A stretch of DNA of 31,525 bases, taken from a virus. Made by a program: the position numbers and the translations under genes. How positions within the stretch are numbered: the first letter of the stretch is position 1; each line of letters starts with the position of its first letter. Below the pieces are notes generated by a model. The model made no database searches. It saw nothing but the letters and a program-made list of their open reading frames with translations, and was not told the origin of the DNA. Where the stretch lies: positions 1 through 31,525 of the IMG/VR virus record IMGVR_UViG_3300031566_003282; one strand, written 5' to 3'. Below are positions 22,881-30,591 of this stretch, one piece after another.

Positions 22881-24755
22881 TTATTTAAGTAACTCATTCA
22901 ACTTTTCTCCTATTTCACCTAAAGACTTACGTCCTTTAGATAAATCTATAGTCTCATTTTGACCAAATAAAGTGGAATCTTCCAAAATTAAGTCAAGGTC
23001 TTTATTCTTAACCAGTCCTTCAGGTGTTACCTCAGTTTCACCTCCACCACCGATTTCAGAACCTGTATCAGTACCTAAATCAGTACCTAAATCAGTACCT
23101 AAATCAGTACCTAAATCAGAACCGAAGTCAGAACCACCACCAAAATCATCAGTACCCATATCCCCACCAGATTCTTCACTTTCAGCTGGTTTTTGTCCTT
23201 TCTGACCATATAACTTATCTAGGTTATCGAATATACCTGTACTTAGAATAACTTCTTGTGTTTTTTCTAATTCACCGGCAACTGCTCTTTCAATTCTTTG
23301 TTGTTGAATATCTAATTTAATTTCCTCATCAGAGAAACCAAGAATATGTTTCTTAGCCCATGATGAAGATACTGGTTGTATACCATTTCCTGGGTCACTA
23401 ACCGCATCACGATATAATGAAATTTTTTGTGTCCATTGCTCAATCTTAAGTAAATCTGCTTGTGTCGATGGATTAGTTAATCCTAATGTAAAGTTATCTA
23501 ACTCATCTTCAAATCCTAAAATATATAAATGGATAACTGCAATTTTATTTAACTCCTGAATCATAGATTTTTGAATTCTATTGATTGTACGAGCAAAACG
23601 AATATCCTGTAATGCTAAGTTTTTTCCTTCACCTGTAACCTCTTCAAAACCTAAGAATGCCTTAGGAACACGAAGTGCCGTCAATAGTTTCTTTTGGATA
23701 TACTCAATATCTGCAATTTCAGATAGATTAGTAGCCCCAGGTAGGGTATCTATTGGATTAGGTGCGTTAGGGTCTCTAACAGGAATAAAGTAATCCTGGT
23801 CAACCGCCATTTGATTCATACGTAAATCTACATTACCCGTTTGAGGGTCAGCAACTTGGTCACGTTTGAATTTATTGGCAACACGTTGTACATACGGTTC
23901 AACATCTTTGTCATCCATATTACCTACGAAGACTTTAAACACTCTTCTTTCAGGTGCTCTTGATGTTCTATATATTAACATCGCATCTTCAGAAAGAATA
24001 AGTTGTTTCCAAATTCTTCTGGCTTTTTCTAACATAGAAGTACCATAAGGAAGTTTACGGTCATCACCTAATAATCTAAAGTGTGCCATTTCCCAAGTAT
24101 TAAACTCTAAGTCTTTAACCTTCCATTTGAATTTTAACGACTCATCAGATTCTGTTGTTGGAGTATTGATACCATATTGTGATGGAGTAGATTTCATACC
24201 TCTCTCCAATCTTTCAATTTCTATGTTTGGAAGTTGTTGTCCTCCCATTATACCCTTTTCAGGGTCAAGTTTTAAGTAAACAAAATTGTCCCCATACTTA
24301 CAAGTATTCCTTGTCCACATAGGTAAATTAGTATTGATATCAAGTCTATTGTTGAATAAGTCACCAAGTATCGATTTAATTCGTTTGCTCTCTGAGTAAA
24401 TTTGTAAAATATGTCCATCTTCGTTTGTTGTTGTAGATTCTTCTGAATAAATGTCTAATGCTGCAGATATCTCAGGAGTAAATTCCATACTCTCGTAATC
24501 GTAAAATGCAGCTAATCTTGTTGGTTCATAATATACGGCTTGAGTGTAAAGGTTATTCTCAACCTTTTGCCATTGTGCGCCCAAATAAAGTGTTTGTTGT
24601 GCTTGAAGTTTTTCTCTTTCAAACTCACTTTTATCTTTAGTCTTTAGAAGTTCTTTCTTATCAAACTTATAGACAGGCGGTTGCTGGTCCAAAGTTGAAT
24701 TGGGACCAAAGACTTTACTTAATCTTTGCCATACTGTGTAATTATTCTGTGCCAT
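22881..24755 (-). CDS. portal protein, T4 gp20-like
   Basis: A 624-residue portal protein that forms the dodecameric DNA channel at the capsid vertex. Recognised from MAQNNYTVWQRLSKVFGPNS, the conserved PEISAALDIYSEESTT segment near residue 96, GDNFVYLKLDPEKGIMGG, the RRVFKVFVGNMDDKDVEPYV block, PGATNLSEIADIEYIQKKLL and PKAFLGFEEVTGEGKNLALQ, typical of gp20. The C-terminus has an unusual Gly/Asp/Thr low-complexity linker with tandem LGTD units (DNA repeat 23069-23116) before a short helical tail (GEIGEKLNELLK). It follows the large terminase gene by 49 bases, with no sheath or tube gene between. A TATTTATA box is in that gap. Confidence 0.92.
   Translation of the reverse strand: MAQNNYTVWQRLSKVFGPNSTLDQQPPVYKFDKKELLKTKDKSEFEREKLQAQQTLYLGAQWQKVENNLYTQAVYYEPTRLAAFYDYESMEFTPEISAALDIYSEESTTTNEDGHILQIYSESKRIKSILGDLFNNRLDINTNLPMWTRNTCKYGDNFVYLKLDPEKGIMGGQQLPNIEIERLERGMKSTPSQYGINTPTTESDESLKFKWKVKDLEFNTWEMAHFRLLGDDRKLPYGTSMLEKARRIWKQLILSEDAMLIYRTSRAPERRVFKVFVGNMDDKDVEPYVQRVANKFKRDQVADPQTGNVDLRMNQMAVDQDYFIPVRDPNAPNPIDTLPGATNLSEIADIEYIQKKLLTALRVPKAFLGFEEVTGEGKNLALQDIRFARTINRIQKSMIQELNKIAVIHLYILGFEDELDNFTLGLTNPSTQADLLKIEQWTQKISLYRDAVSDPGNGIQPVSSSWAKKHILGFSDEEIKLDIQQQRIERAVAGELEKTQEVILSTGIFDNLDKLYGQKGQKPAESEESGGDMGTDDFGGGSDFGSDLGTDLGTDLGTDLGTDTGSEIGGGGETEVTPEGLVKNKDLDLILEDSTLFGQNETIDLSKGRKSLGEIGEKLNELLK
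23069..23116 (-). repeat. tandem 12-bp repeat in portal gene (LGTD linker)
   Basis: Four perfect copies of a 12-base unit (plus strand CAGTACCTAAAT) lying in frame in the portal gene, with degenerate copies on both sides (23057-23068 and 23117-23128). They encode repeated Leu-Gly-Thr-Asp in the C-terminal linker. Confidence 0.95.
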
Positions 24756-24767
24756 TATAAGTTTTTA

Positions 24768-24775
24768 TATAAATA
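24768..24775 (-). promoter_or_regulatory. TATTTATA box upstream of portal gene
   Basis: Minus strand reads TACTATTTATATAAAAACTT; the box ends 12 bases before the ATG at 24755, in the 49-base gap after the terminase gene. Confidence 0.45.
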
Positions 24776-24804
24776 GTAATATATTATTTGAATATCTGTA
24801 TCCT

Positions 24805-26583
24805 TTATTTTTTTCCGCCCAATAACCATAAATAGTTCTGATAGTCACTTTTTGTCGCCTGACCACCACTACGTTGTTGATTATAATCTCCTCCGTTATA
24901 CATGCTCAATGATGGGTTGAAATCATTAATAGGGTTTCTAACCGCACTTTCCTGTACTGTCCAACTATCTACCATGGCCTTAGTTTGGTTAGTAACTTTT
25001 TCTAAATTAGTGAATGAATTCTCACCAACATAAATCGCCATAGCCATTGCCATAATTAAATCATCATGTTGGCCTTTCATGTGGTCAGGTCTACCGTTAA
25101 CATAAACAAACGTATTTAACTCATTTAACAAACGAGATGAACGAACTGCGAAACTATGTCTTAACGCTTCTTCAAATGATGCAATAATCTGAACACGCTT
25201 GGTGTTAAAGTTTAACCCCGGTGTTTTATCTACTATATTTGCATTGTATCTCCACTTATCGGCAACATTAACACCATCAATATATAAATTCTTATATCCC
25301 AACTCCATTAATTTCCTTGCAGTTGAAACTCCCATACCACCAGTGATATCAATAACCACAAAAGCGTTATACATAGTTGCCCATTTAAATGCAATCTCAG
25401 CCGCAACGTCAGGTGGAATCTTACCTAAGTATTCTAACACCTGTTCTCTCTCGTCAAAGTCAATTATACAGAATGTTGTGAAATCCTCACTATCACCACG
25501 AGAAACGTCAATACCCATAATATATTTATGACTTTCAATAGGTTCTTTCCATTGCCACATTGCACCACCCATAAATTTATTTTCAGGTGGGATAATAAAA
25601 TTCTCTTTAATAGACTCAACAGTTTCATTAGGGATGACACTATCACCAGAACCTAAGAAATTACATTCAAGCTCCTGAGCTATTTTACGTCTATCAAATT
25701 TTAACTTTTTAGCCATGTTTTCAAACCAAGAAGAGTAAGGACGATATCCTTCATTAAACCTTTCTTTAATTTCCACAAAATCTCTTAACATTGGGTCAAT
25801 AGACTCATATCGTATAATGATATCATCATCAACGTATTCATCTCTATTTAACATATAATGAACAATATCCTTACATTTTATAAGTTGCAAGTCTTTGGCA
25901 TAACGAGGGTCTCGGTACCAATACATTTCAGTAATTTTGAAATCATTCATTCCTCGAAGTGATTGTTCGTAAATTGAATAGTAAATAGCATCAAATCCGT
26001 TAGGTGTTGATACTACGATTACCTTACCACCCGTAGATAGAGAGGCCATACACGCAGACCAAAAGTCATCGTCAGCATCGATAAACGCTGCTTCATCAAA
26101 AATAAGTATAGTAGGTGTATAACCACGCAAAGCATCTTTAGAGGTTGCAACGGCTTTAACCTCACATCCGTTAGATAACTTAAAATGTCTTTGTGAATTT
26201 TTTTCTTGAGAAAATTTAACACCCAACCATTCAGGCCATTGGTCAACAAACGCTCTTACCTTATTTGCAAATTCCATGGAAGTATCCAATTTATTTGCAA
26301 TGATTAGAAGTTTTTCAGGTTGTGATTTTTTGGCTGTGATTAATTTTTTAGATGCCCAAGCCGCGGTAACTGTTGATACACCCGCTTGACGATATTTTAA
26401 CGCTATGTTTTCTTCATAGGTGTCGTAATCGTTAATTAAATGTTCTTGGTCTGGAAATAATTCTAAAGGAACGTATCGTAATTGAGTATTGTCGTAAGTC
26501 TGTAGGTAAGTCTTTAATGCATAAGGTGTGTCCTTAATGATTTTCGCATATTCTACTAGTGCTTTTTCTTTTGAGATACTCAT
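24805..26583 (-). CDS. large terminase subunit, T4 gp17-like
   Basis: A 592-residue DNA-packaging motor with ATPase and nuclease domains. Walker A-like KYRQAGVSTV (63-72) has the R-Q-x-G-x-S-T pattern of terminases; Walker B is TILIFDEAAF (158-167) with Asp163 and catalytic Glu164; VVSTPNG (190-196) is the coupling motif. The C-terminal RNase H-like nuclease has acidic strands IMGIDVSRGDSEDF and FVVIDITGGMGV, plus GQHDDLIMAMAMA near the end. Length and order match T4 gp17 (610). The ATPase-side lysine of classical Walker A is absent, as is usual for this clade. Directly upstream of the portal gene. Confidence 0.95.
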   Translation of the reverse strand: MSISKEKALVEYAKIIKDTPYALKTYLQTYDNTQLRYVPLELFPDQEHLINDYDTYEENIALKYRQAGVSTVTAAWASKKLITAKKSQPEKLLIIANKLDTSMEFANKVRAFVDQWPEWLGVKFSQEKNSQRHFKLSNGCEVKAVATSKDALRGYTPTILIFDEAAFIDADDDFWSACMASLSTGGKVIVVSTPNGFDAIYYSIYEQSLRGMNDFKITEMYWYRDPRYAKDLQLIKCKDIVHYMLNRDEYVDDDIIIRYESIDPMLRDFVEIKERFNEGYRPYSSWFENMAKKLKFDRRKIAQELECNFLGSGDSVIPNETVESIKENFIIPPENKFMGGAMWQWKEPIESHKYIMGIDVSRGDSEDFTTFCIIDFDEREQVLEYLGKIPPDVAAEIAFKWATMYNAFVVIDITGGMGVSTARKLMELGYKNLYIDGVNVADKWRYNANIVDKTPGLNFNTKRVQIIASFEEALRHSFAVRSSRLLNELNTFVYVNGRPDHMKGQHDDLIMAMAMAIYVGENSFTNLEKVTNQTKAMVDSWTVQESAVRNPINDFNPSLSMYNGGDYNQQRSGGQATKSDYQNYLWLLGGKK

Positions 26584-26604
26584 GAATCATAATTTACTCT
26601 ATTA

Positions 26605-27882
26605 TTAAGATAAATCAATTCCTAAACCACCTAGGAAATCTTTGAATCCTTCGTTGTCTTCCTCATCATCTGATGATGACATCGCATCTTCATAGTCATA
26701 TTGACGTAATTCCTCGTTGATTTCATCTACCATCCTCTTAACAATCTTTTTACCCTTCTCTGAACCTTTCATAATTTCCTTAGCGACTTCAAAAAACTCA
26801 GATGTTGTTAATGAAGAAAAACGACTGAACAAATAATTCTGTATTTCTCTTAAATCATCTTCAAATAAGTCATCAGGATAAGATTCAATAAATTTCTCCC
26901 AAATAACAGGACCTAATCTTAAATCCCAAATTTCATAAGGTAACGTATCCTGAGATGCCATAACCATTTCTGCAGATTTAGGGTCGTCAGGTAATCCCTG
27001 TGTTCCTATAACTTCATACACACCTTTTAATAGTTCGTGTATCAATATTGGGAAAAATAACCCAACGGCTTTAATTGTTGGTGGGTCAGTAGTGTCATCC
27101 ACTTCTTCTGAACCTTGAATTCCTTCTCCTGAACCAGACATCATTTGTGTAACCTCATCAGGTACAATCCAATACATTAAATCGGCAATAGACATTAACA
27201 CACCATAAAGATTTAATAATGATGGGTCTAAACGATTTAATTCATCTTCAACAAGTGCAAACATATAATGTCCTTTTTTAGAGGCTCCCTGTATTAATGA
27301 ATTAATAAACCTTCTCTTAGCCTTTTCCATATCAAAGGTTTCAAAGGCCGCCATAAAATCATCTAAATCATCTTCAGCTTCATCAGACTTAACTCCAAAT
27401 TGTTTTATAACATCCTCGTCTTCAGGTTCGGAAGATTGTTTATTCATTTTGGAAGTGTCAACCTGACCCATACCCGTATTTAATTTGGCATCAAATTGGA
27501 ATGCATCATCAGGTAAAGACATTTCTTTCTTTACTAAGTCAACCGCTAAGTTTTGTAAATATTCTACATTTTCATTCTCAATAGATTTAACTTTATTAAC
27601 CGCCTGAGCTAACATTCTCTGTAATTGCATCAATGATGATTGTCCTGAGATATCTGTTAAACCTGTGTATTCTTTTACTTTATTAACTACATCCTGAAAC
27701 CTTTTAGATGCAATTTTCTCTTCAAATGAGGAAATTACTCCGTCACCATCAATATCAATATCCAACGCTGGATTATCAGATAAAGGAGTATCCTTGTCCT
27801 CAATCTTTTTTTGAATGTCCGAAGCCATTCTTTCTCTACCAGTACCGTAATCTATCGGCGCTTCGTTAATTCTCTTGCTCAT
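26605..27882 (-). CDS. virion-associated protein with EF-hand-like loop
   Basis: A 425-residue protein of unrecognised family upstream of the terminase. It begins MSKRINEAPIDYG, with an INE-A site seven residues in, like the protease-site signature seen elsewhere here. Residues 43-54 (DIDGDGVISSFE) match the canonical 12-residue EF-hand calcium loop D-x-D-G-D-G-x-I-x-x-x-E, preceded by an acidic ALDID stretch and followed by helix EKIASKRFQDVVNKV. The remainder is helical and acidic, with a conserved-looking core (FFPILIHELLKGVYEVIGTQ, YEIWDLRLGPVIWEKFIESY) and a Ser/Asp-rich C-terminal tail (SSSDDEEDNEGF). It overlaps the upstream 294-residue gene by 17 bases. Calcium binding and virion location are inferences. 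Confidence 0.6.
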   Translation of the reverse strand: MSKRINEAPIDYGTGRERMASDIQKKIEDKDTPLSDNPALDIDIDGDGVISSFEEKIASKRFQDVVNKVKEYTGLTDISGQSSLMQLQRMLAQAVNKVKSIENENVEYLQNLAVDLVKKEMSLPDDAFQFDAKLNTGMGQVDTSKMNKQSSEPEDEDVIKQFGVKSDEAEDDLDDFMAAFETFDMEKAKRRFINSLIQGASKKGHYMFALVEDELNRLDPSLLNLYGVLMSIADLMYWIVPDEVTQMMSGSGEGIQGSEEVDDTTDPPTIKAVGLFFPILIHELLKGVYEVIGTQGLPDDPKSAEMVMASQDTLPYEIWDLRLGPVIWEKFIESYPDDLFEDDLREIQNYLFSRFSSLTTSEFFEVAKEIMKGSEKGKKIVKRMVDEINEELRQYDYEDAMSSSDDEEDNEGFKDFLGGLGIDLS

Positions 27883-28741
27883 CTCTGAATTTAATATTTA
27901 AAGTGTTGAATTTCAAAAAACTCGGTAACTCTTTTTTAGCCTTAGGTGCTGGTTTATGTTTCGGTTGATATGGGGTTTTTCTTTCAGGTACTGAAGGTGC
28001 AACACCTGGTTTAACTTTAGGTGCCGTTTGAGTGTCACCAGCTTTAGGTGCTGGTTTATGTTTTGGCTTATACGGTGTTTTTCTTTCGGGTGTGGTTCTT
28101 GTTGGTGTTTTAACAGGAGCCTCTTTAGTACCGGGTAGTTGTTCTAATAAATTTAATAATGCTTTTTTAGTCATAGTTTCAGGAATATACTTACGTACTA
28201 AATGTATTAAAGATTCTTCAATTTGTCTAATCTTACTTTCACTTACTTTCTTAGGTAATTTTTTCCAATTCTTAGTGTCACCAGCAAACTCATCAGCCAT
28301 CTTACACCATTTTGAATTAGGACCCTCTTCCTCACACTTAGCAAAGAAATAACCTTGTTGTGCTTTGGAACGAAATTTTTCTTTAATTTCTGATTCACCC
28401 ATCTCAGAACGGTTATTATCTGAATCGTCATCCATACCGTCGGGTGCCATATCTTTTTCATCGTGAGGTGTTTCTTGACCTGTATCGGATTGCATCGCTA
28501 AATCACCTAACGCATTATCATCTTCAATATTATCTTCTTCACCAATTTTTGCAGCAAGATTGTTAACCATTTGGTCTACACCGGCTAGCTCTTCTTTGGC
28601 TCCTTGGATTTTCTTTGTAAGATTGTTCTGTTCACCAACTACGCTAGTGTATAACATATTAATTTGAGTTTCGTTTAACATTTTTAATGTTTCGAACTTG
28701 ATACCTTTGTTTAATAAAACGGCTACTTTTGAATTATTCAT
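27866..28741 (-). CDS. hypothetical protein with Lys/Pro tail repeats
   Basis: A 291-residue protein, helical at the N-terminus (MNNSKVAVLLNKGIKFETLK, then a coiled coil), with an acidic middle, a central domain bearing two cysteines (FFAKCEEEGPNSKWCKMADE) and a basic, disordered C-terminus. The tail holds two near-identical 17-residue repeats, PERKTP-YKPKHKPAPKA and PERKTP-YQPKHKPAPKA, separated by about 20 residues, resembling histone H1-like or other DNA-contacting tails. I take the ATG at 28741; the three upstream in-frame codons begin at a TTG. It overlaps the preceding gene by eight bases. Function unknown; DNA or core contact in the head is an inference. Confidence 0.65.
   Translation of the reverse strand: MNNSKVAVLLNKGIKFETLKMLNETQINMLYTSVVGEQNNLTKKIQGAKEELAGVDQMVNNLAAKIGEEDNIEDDNALGDLAMQSDTGQETPHDEKDMAPDGMDDDSDNNRSEMGESEIKEKFRSKAQQGYFFAKCEEEGPNSKWCKMADEFAGDTKNWKKLPKKVSESKIRQIEESLIHLVRKYIPETMTKKALLNLLEQLPGTKEAPVKTPTRTTPERKTPYKPKHKPAPKAGDTQTAPKVKPGVAPSVPERKTPYQPKHKPAPKAKKELPSFLKFNTLNIKFRDEQEN
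27934..28098 (-). repeat. direct repeat encoding the Lys/Pro tail units
   Basis: Two imperfect copies of about 51 bases (near 27940-27992 and 28041-28093) that encode PERKTPY-(K/Q)-PKHKPAPKA. Copies differ mostly by silent changes (e.g. TTTCGG against TTTTGG), so the protein repeat seems to be kept by selection. Confidence 0.75.
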
Positions 28742-29141
28742 TGTGTGCAATAGTTTTTTCGTATGTTAATACGATATCTCTTTCGTATATTTTATCCTCC
28801 ACTTGTTTAACAGTATCACCATAACGGAAAACCATTCTATTTAGTCCACTGTCGTTTACGGCTTCACTTTCACTAACTTCCCATGCTAACGCAATAATAT
28901 CTTCAGTTGCGTCATAAACAGAGAAGTAATCAGAATTCTGAATTAGGTTTAATTGTATACCTGAATTTCTTAGAACTCCAACTTTTTTTATAAAATGTAA
29001 AAGGGGTGGAGTTGGGTTACCACTTGCAGGTTCTTTATCCCAATCTTCACCCCATACATCTTCAATATCACTAAATATGAATTCGTATATATTGTCCCCT
29101 TTATAGTTGGGTCCTAACTCATTCACATATACTAGTTTCAT
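28734..29141 (-). CDS. hypothetical conserved-type phage protein, 135 residues
   Basis: Protein starting MKLVYVNELGPNYKGDNIYE, with acidic FIFSDIEDVWGEDWDKEPAS, then PPLLHFIKKVGVLRNSGIQL and a beta-rich second half (DYFSVYDATEDIIALAWEVS, RMVFRYGDTVKQVEDKIYER). I associate this layout with small T4-like and marine phage proteins of the head region but cannot name it. It overlaps the start of the 291-residue gene by eight bases, and its own start overlaps the preceding 404-residue gene (ATGA), so the three are translationally linked. No signal or membrane segment. Confidence 0.72.
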   Translation of the reverse strand: MKLVYVNELGPNYKGDNIYEFIFSDIEDVWGEDWDKEPASGNPTPPLLHFIKKVGVLRNSGIQLNLIQNSDYFSVYDATEDIIALAWEVSESEAVNDSGLNRMVFRYGDTVKQVEDKIYERDIVLTYEKTIAHNE

Positions 29142-30352
29142 AGTATTTCACCATTCTGAGAAACTTTTATCTGTTGTCCCTCGTTTTTGAATACTAAATT
29201 ACCTTTGTTTGTTTTACCTAAAAATTTAATGTTTTGATTTTCTTTCAATAAAAAGTCAGCACTCATTTCTTGTTCAACGGTTTCACACATTGATTTCATT
29301 TCTTTTTTAATGGTAACTTTTTGTATTTTTCCTGAGATGAATTTTTTAATGTTGTTTGACTCTGTCAAAGTTTTTTCTTCATCGCTAACTACAAAATATT
29401 TTGAAAGTACTTTATCGATTTTAGATTCAGAAAAAATTTCATCCATTACTCTTTCACCATACATAGATTCTCCAGCCTCTACAGACATTTCATCGTCCAA
29501 ACCTAAATCAAGGTCCATACCTAAATCTAATTCGTCACCAGCATCAACATCTAAATCTGCTTCATCATCAACACCATAGTCAATTTCATCTTCTTCGAAA
29601 TTTGTTAAGATATCTTCTTTATCTTCCTCAGTTAATTTATCTAAATCAACTGCTGAGATAATCGAATTCAATACATATTTTATATCTTCTGAAGTTAAAC
29701 CTTCTTGTTGGTCAATAGTTCTCAATTTTTGACCAAGTTTACCGGTTAGCTTTTGGATAGCTTTAATGGTTATTTCTTCATCATCAACTGGTAACTCATC
29801 AGATACTTCCATATCAAAATCTAAATCTTCTTCACCCTCAGGAGTATCTAAACCTAAATCTAAATCCAATTCTGAATCGTCAGATGATGGTAAGTCCATA
29901 GACATATCTTCACCAGATGGTTCAGGTAAATCTAAAGACACTTCTTCTTCAGAATCTACCGACACTTCAGGTTTCGGGGTTTTTAAAACAAATTTCTTTT
30001 GTTCTCCAAATAATGAAATTTCTTCTCCATTTTCGTGGAGTGAGTTCAATTCTTTAGCTGTTAAATTTAATCTTTTTAATGCTTTAGAATAAGAAGAATG
30101 ATATCTTCTATTTTGTATTGCATCAGTATACTCAAGTTCTGATTCATTCAAACCTGATTTAATGATATAACCGTTTTTTTCATTAACGATTGAATAGTAT
30201 TTTCCGTCGGCTAGTTGTCTTGTGTAGTCTACAGAAGAATTTTCATTAACTTGAGAACGGTCAACTTCGTTGTAACGAGCAATCTCCATAATACGTCTTA
30301 ACTTATCCGTACCGTTCAATTTTTCACTACCTAAAGGTCTTAAATCTGCCAT
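29138..30352 (-). CDS. acidic core-like protein, 404 residues
   Basis: A protein with a globular N-terminal region (about 1-125, with KLNGTDKLRRIMEIARYNEV and KYYSIVNEKNGYIIKSGL), a long acidic central part with Asp/Leu repeats (about 130-300; units such as LDLDLGLD and LGMDLDLGLDDE), and a mixed C-terminus (GLTSEDIKYVLNSIISAVDL lies between acidic blocks; SKYFVVSDEEKTL, KFLGKTNKGNLVFKNEGQQI at the end). The composition resembles the gp22-like scaffold in the same module, so a second prohead-core or internal protein is plausible. It heads the run leading to the large terminase. Family not recognised. Confidence 0.6.
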   Translation of the reverse strand: MADLRPLGSEKLNGTDKLRRIMEIARYNEVDRSQVNENSSVDYTRQLADGKYYSIVNEKNGYIIKSGLNESELEYTDAIQNRRYHSSYSKALKRLNLTAKELNSLHENGEEISLFGEQKKFVLKTPKPEVSVDSEEEVSLDLPEPSGEDMSMDLPSSDDSELDLDLGLDTPEGEEDLDFDMEVSDELPVDDEEITIKAIQKLTGKLGQKLRTIDQQEGLTSEDIKYVLNSIISAVDLDKLTEEDKEDILTNFEEDEIDYGVDDEADLDVDAGDELDLGMDLDLGLDDEMSVEAGESMYGERVMDEIFSESKIDKVLSKYFVVSDEEKTLTESNNIKKFISGKIQKVTIKKEMKSMCETVEQEMSADFLLKENQNIKFLGKTNKGNLVFKNEGQQIKVSQNGEIL

Positions 30353-30378
30353 TTTATATTTTTTTTAATATTTTTAAT

Positions 30379-30525
30379 TTAGTTATTATAACCACCAGGT
30401 CCAATTTTAACCGTATTACATTGTACTACCGCATCACCTGATGAGTTAGTATATACAGCGTGTATTGTTGGAGTGCCACCTGAAAAGGCATTGTATTCTG
30501 TAGTTGGGTCGCATCCTTGTGCCAT
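30379..30525 (-). CDS. hypothetical protein, 48 residues
   Basis: Small frame beginning MAQGCDPTTEYNAFSGGTPT, then IHAVYTNSSGDAVVQCNTVK and IGPGGYNN. It has two cysteines, and Gly/Thr/Ser-rich, beta-prone composition like small virion decoration or fibre-tip proteins, though that is only a guess. A TATTTATT box lies 13 bases before its ATG, with an A-rich AAGAAAAACT leader. It is 26 bases upstream of the 404-residue gene and fills a 239-base gap otherwise without genes. No close family recognised. Confidence 0.65.
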   Translation of the reverse strand: MAQGCDPTTEYNAFSGGTPTIHAVYTNSSGDAVVQCNTVKIGPGGYNN

Positions 30526-30538
30526 AATAGTTTTTCTT

Positions 30539-30546
30539 AATAAATA
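30539..30546 (-). promoter_or_regulatory. TATTTATT box upstream of the 48-residue gene and the core/terminase run
   Basis: Minus strand reads GGTATATTTATTAAGAAAAA; the box ends 13 bases before the ATG at 30525. No other box is seen before the downstream genes through 24805, so this may start a long transcript to the terminase. Confidence 0.42.
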
Positions 30547-30551
30547 TACCC

Positions 30552-30583
30552 AAATAATAGATTTTTCACTTTTTCTATTATTT
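30552..30583 (-). terminator. weak AT-rich hairpin after the nucleotidyltransferase gene
   Basis: A 10-bp inverted repeat, AAATAATAGA (30552-30561) and TCTATTATTT (30574-30583), with a 12-base loop, placed directly downstream of the stop at 30592 (minus). It is AT-only apart from one G-C pair, and no long T-run follows, so termination is uncertain. Confidence 0.35.
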
Positions 30584-30591
30584 TGGTTATT

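Noticed and set aside
22972-23251. Plus-strand frames with tandem SVPK or YLNQ repeats in the portal region
   Set aside because: They are antisense readings of the 12-base LGTD repeat of the portal gene.
29310-30092. Ser/Lys-rich plus-strand frames opposite the acidic 404-residue gene
   Set aside because: Same effect: antisense of Asp-rich codons. No plausible start context, and they are embedded wholly in a better-supported gene.
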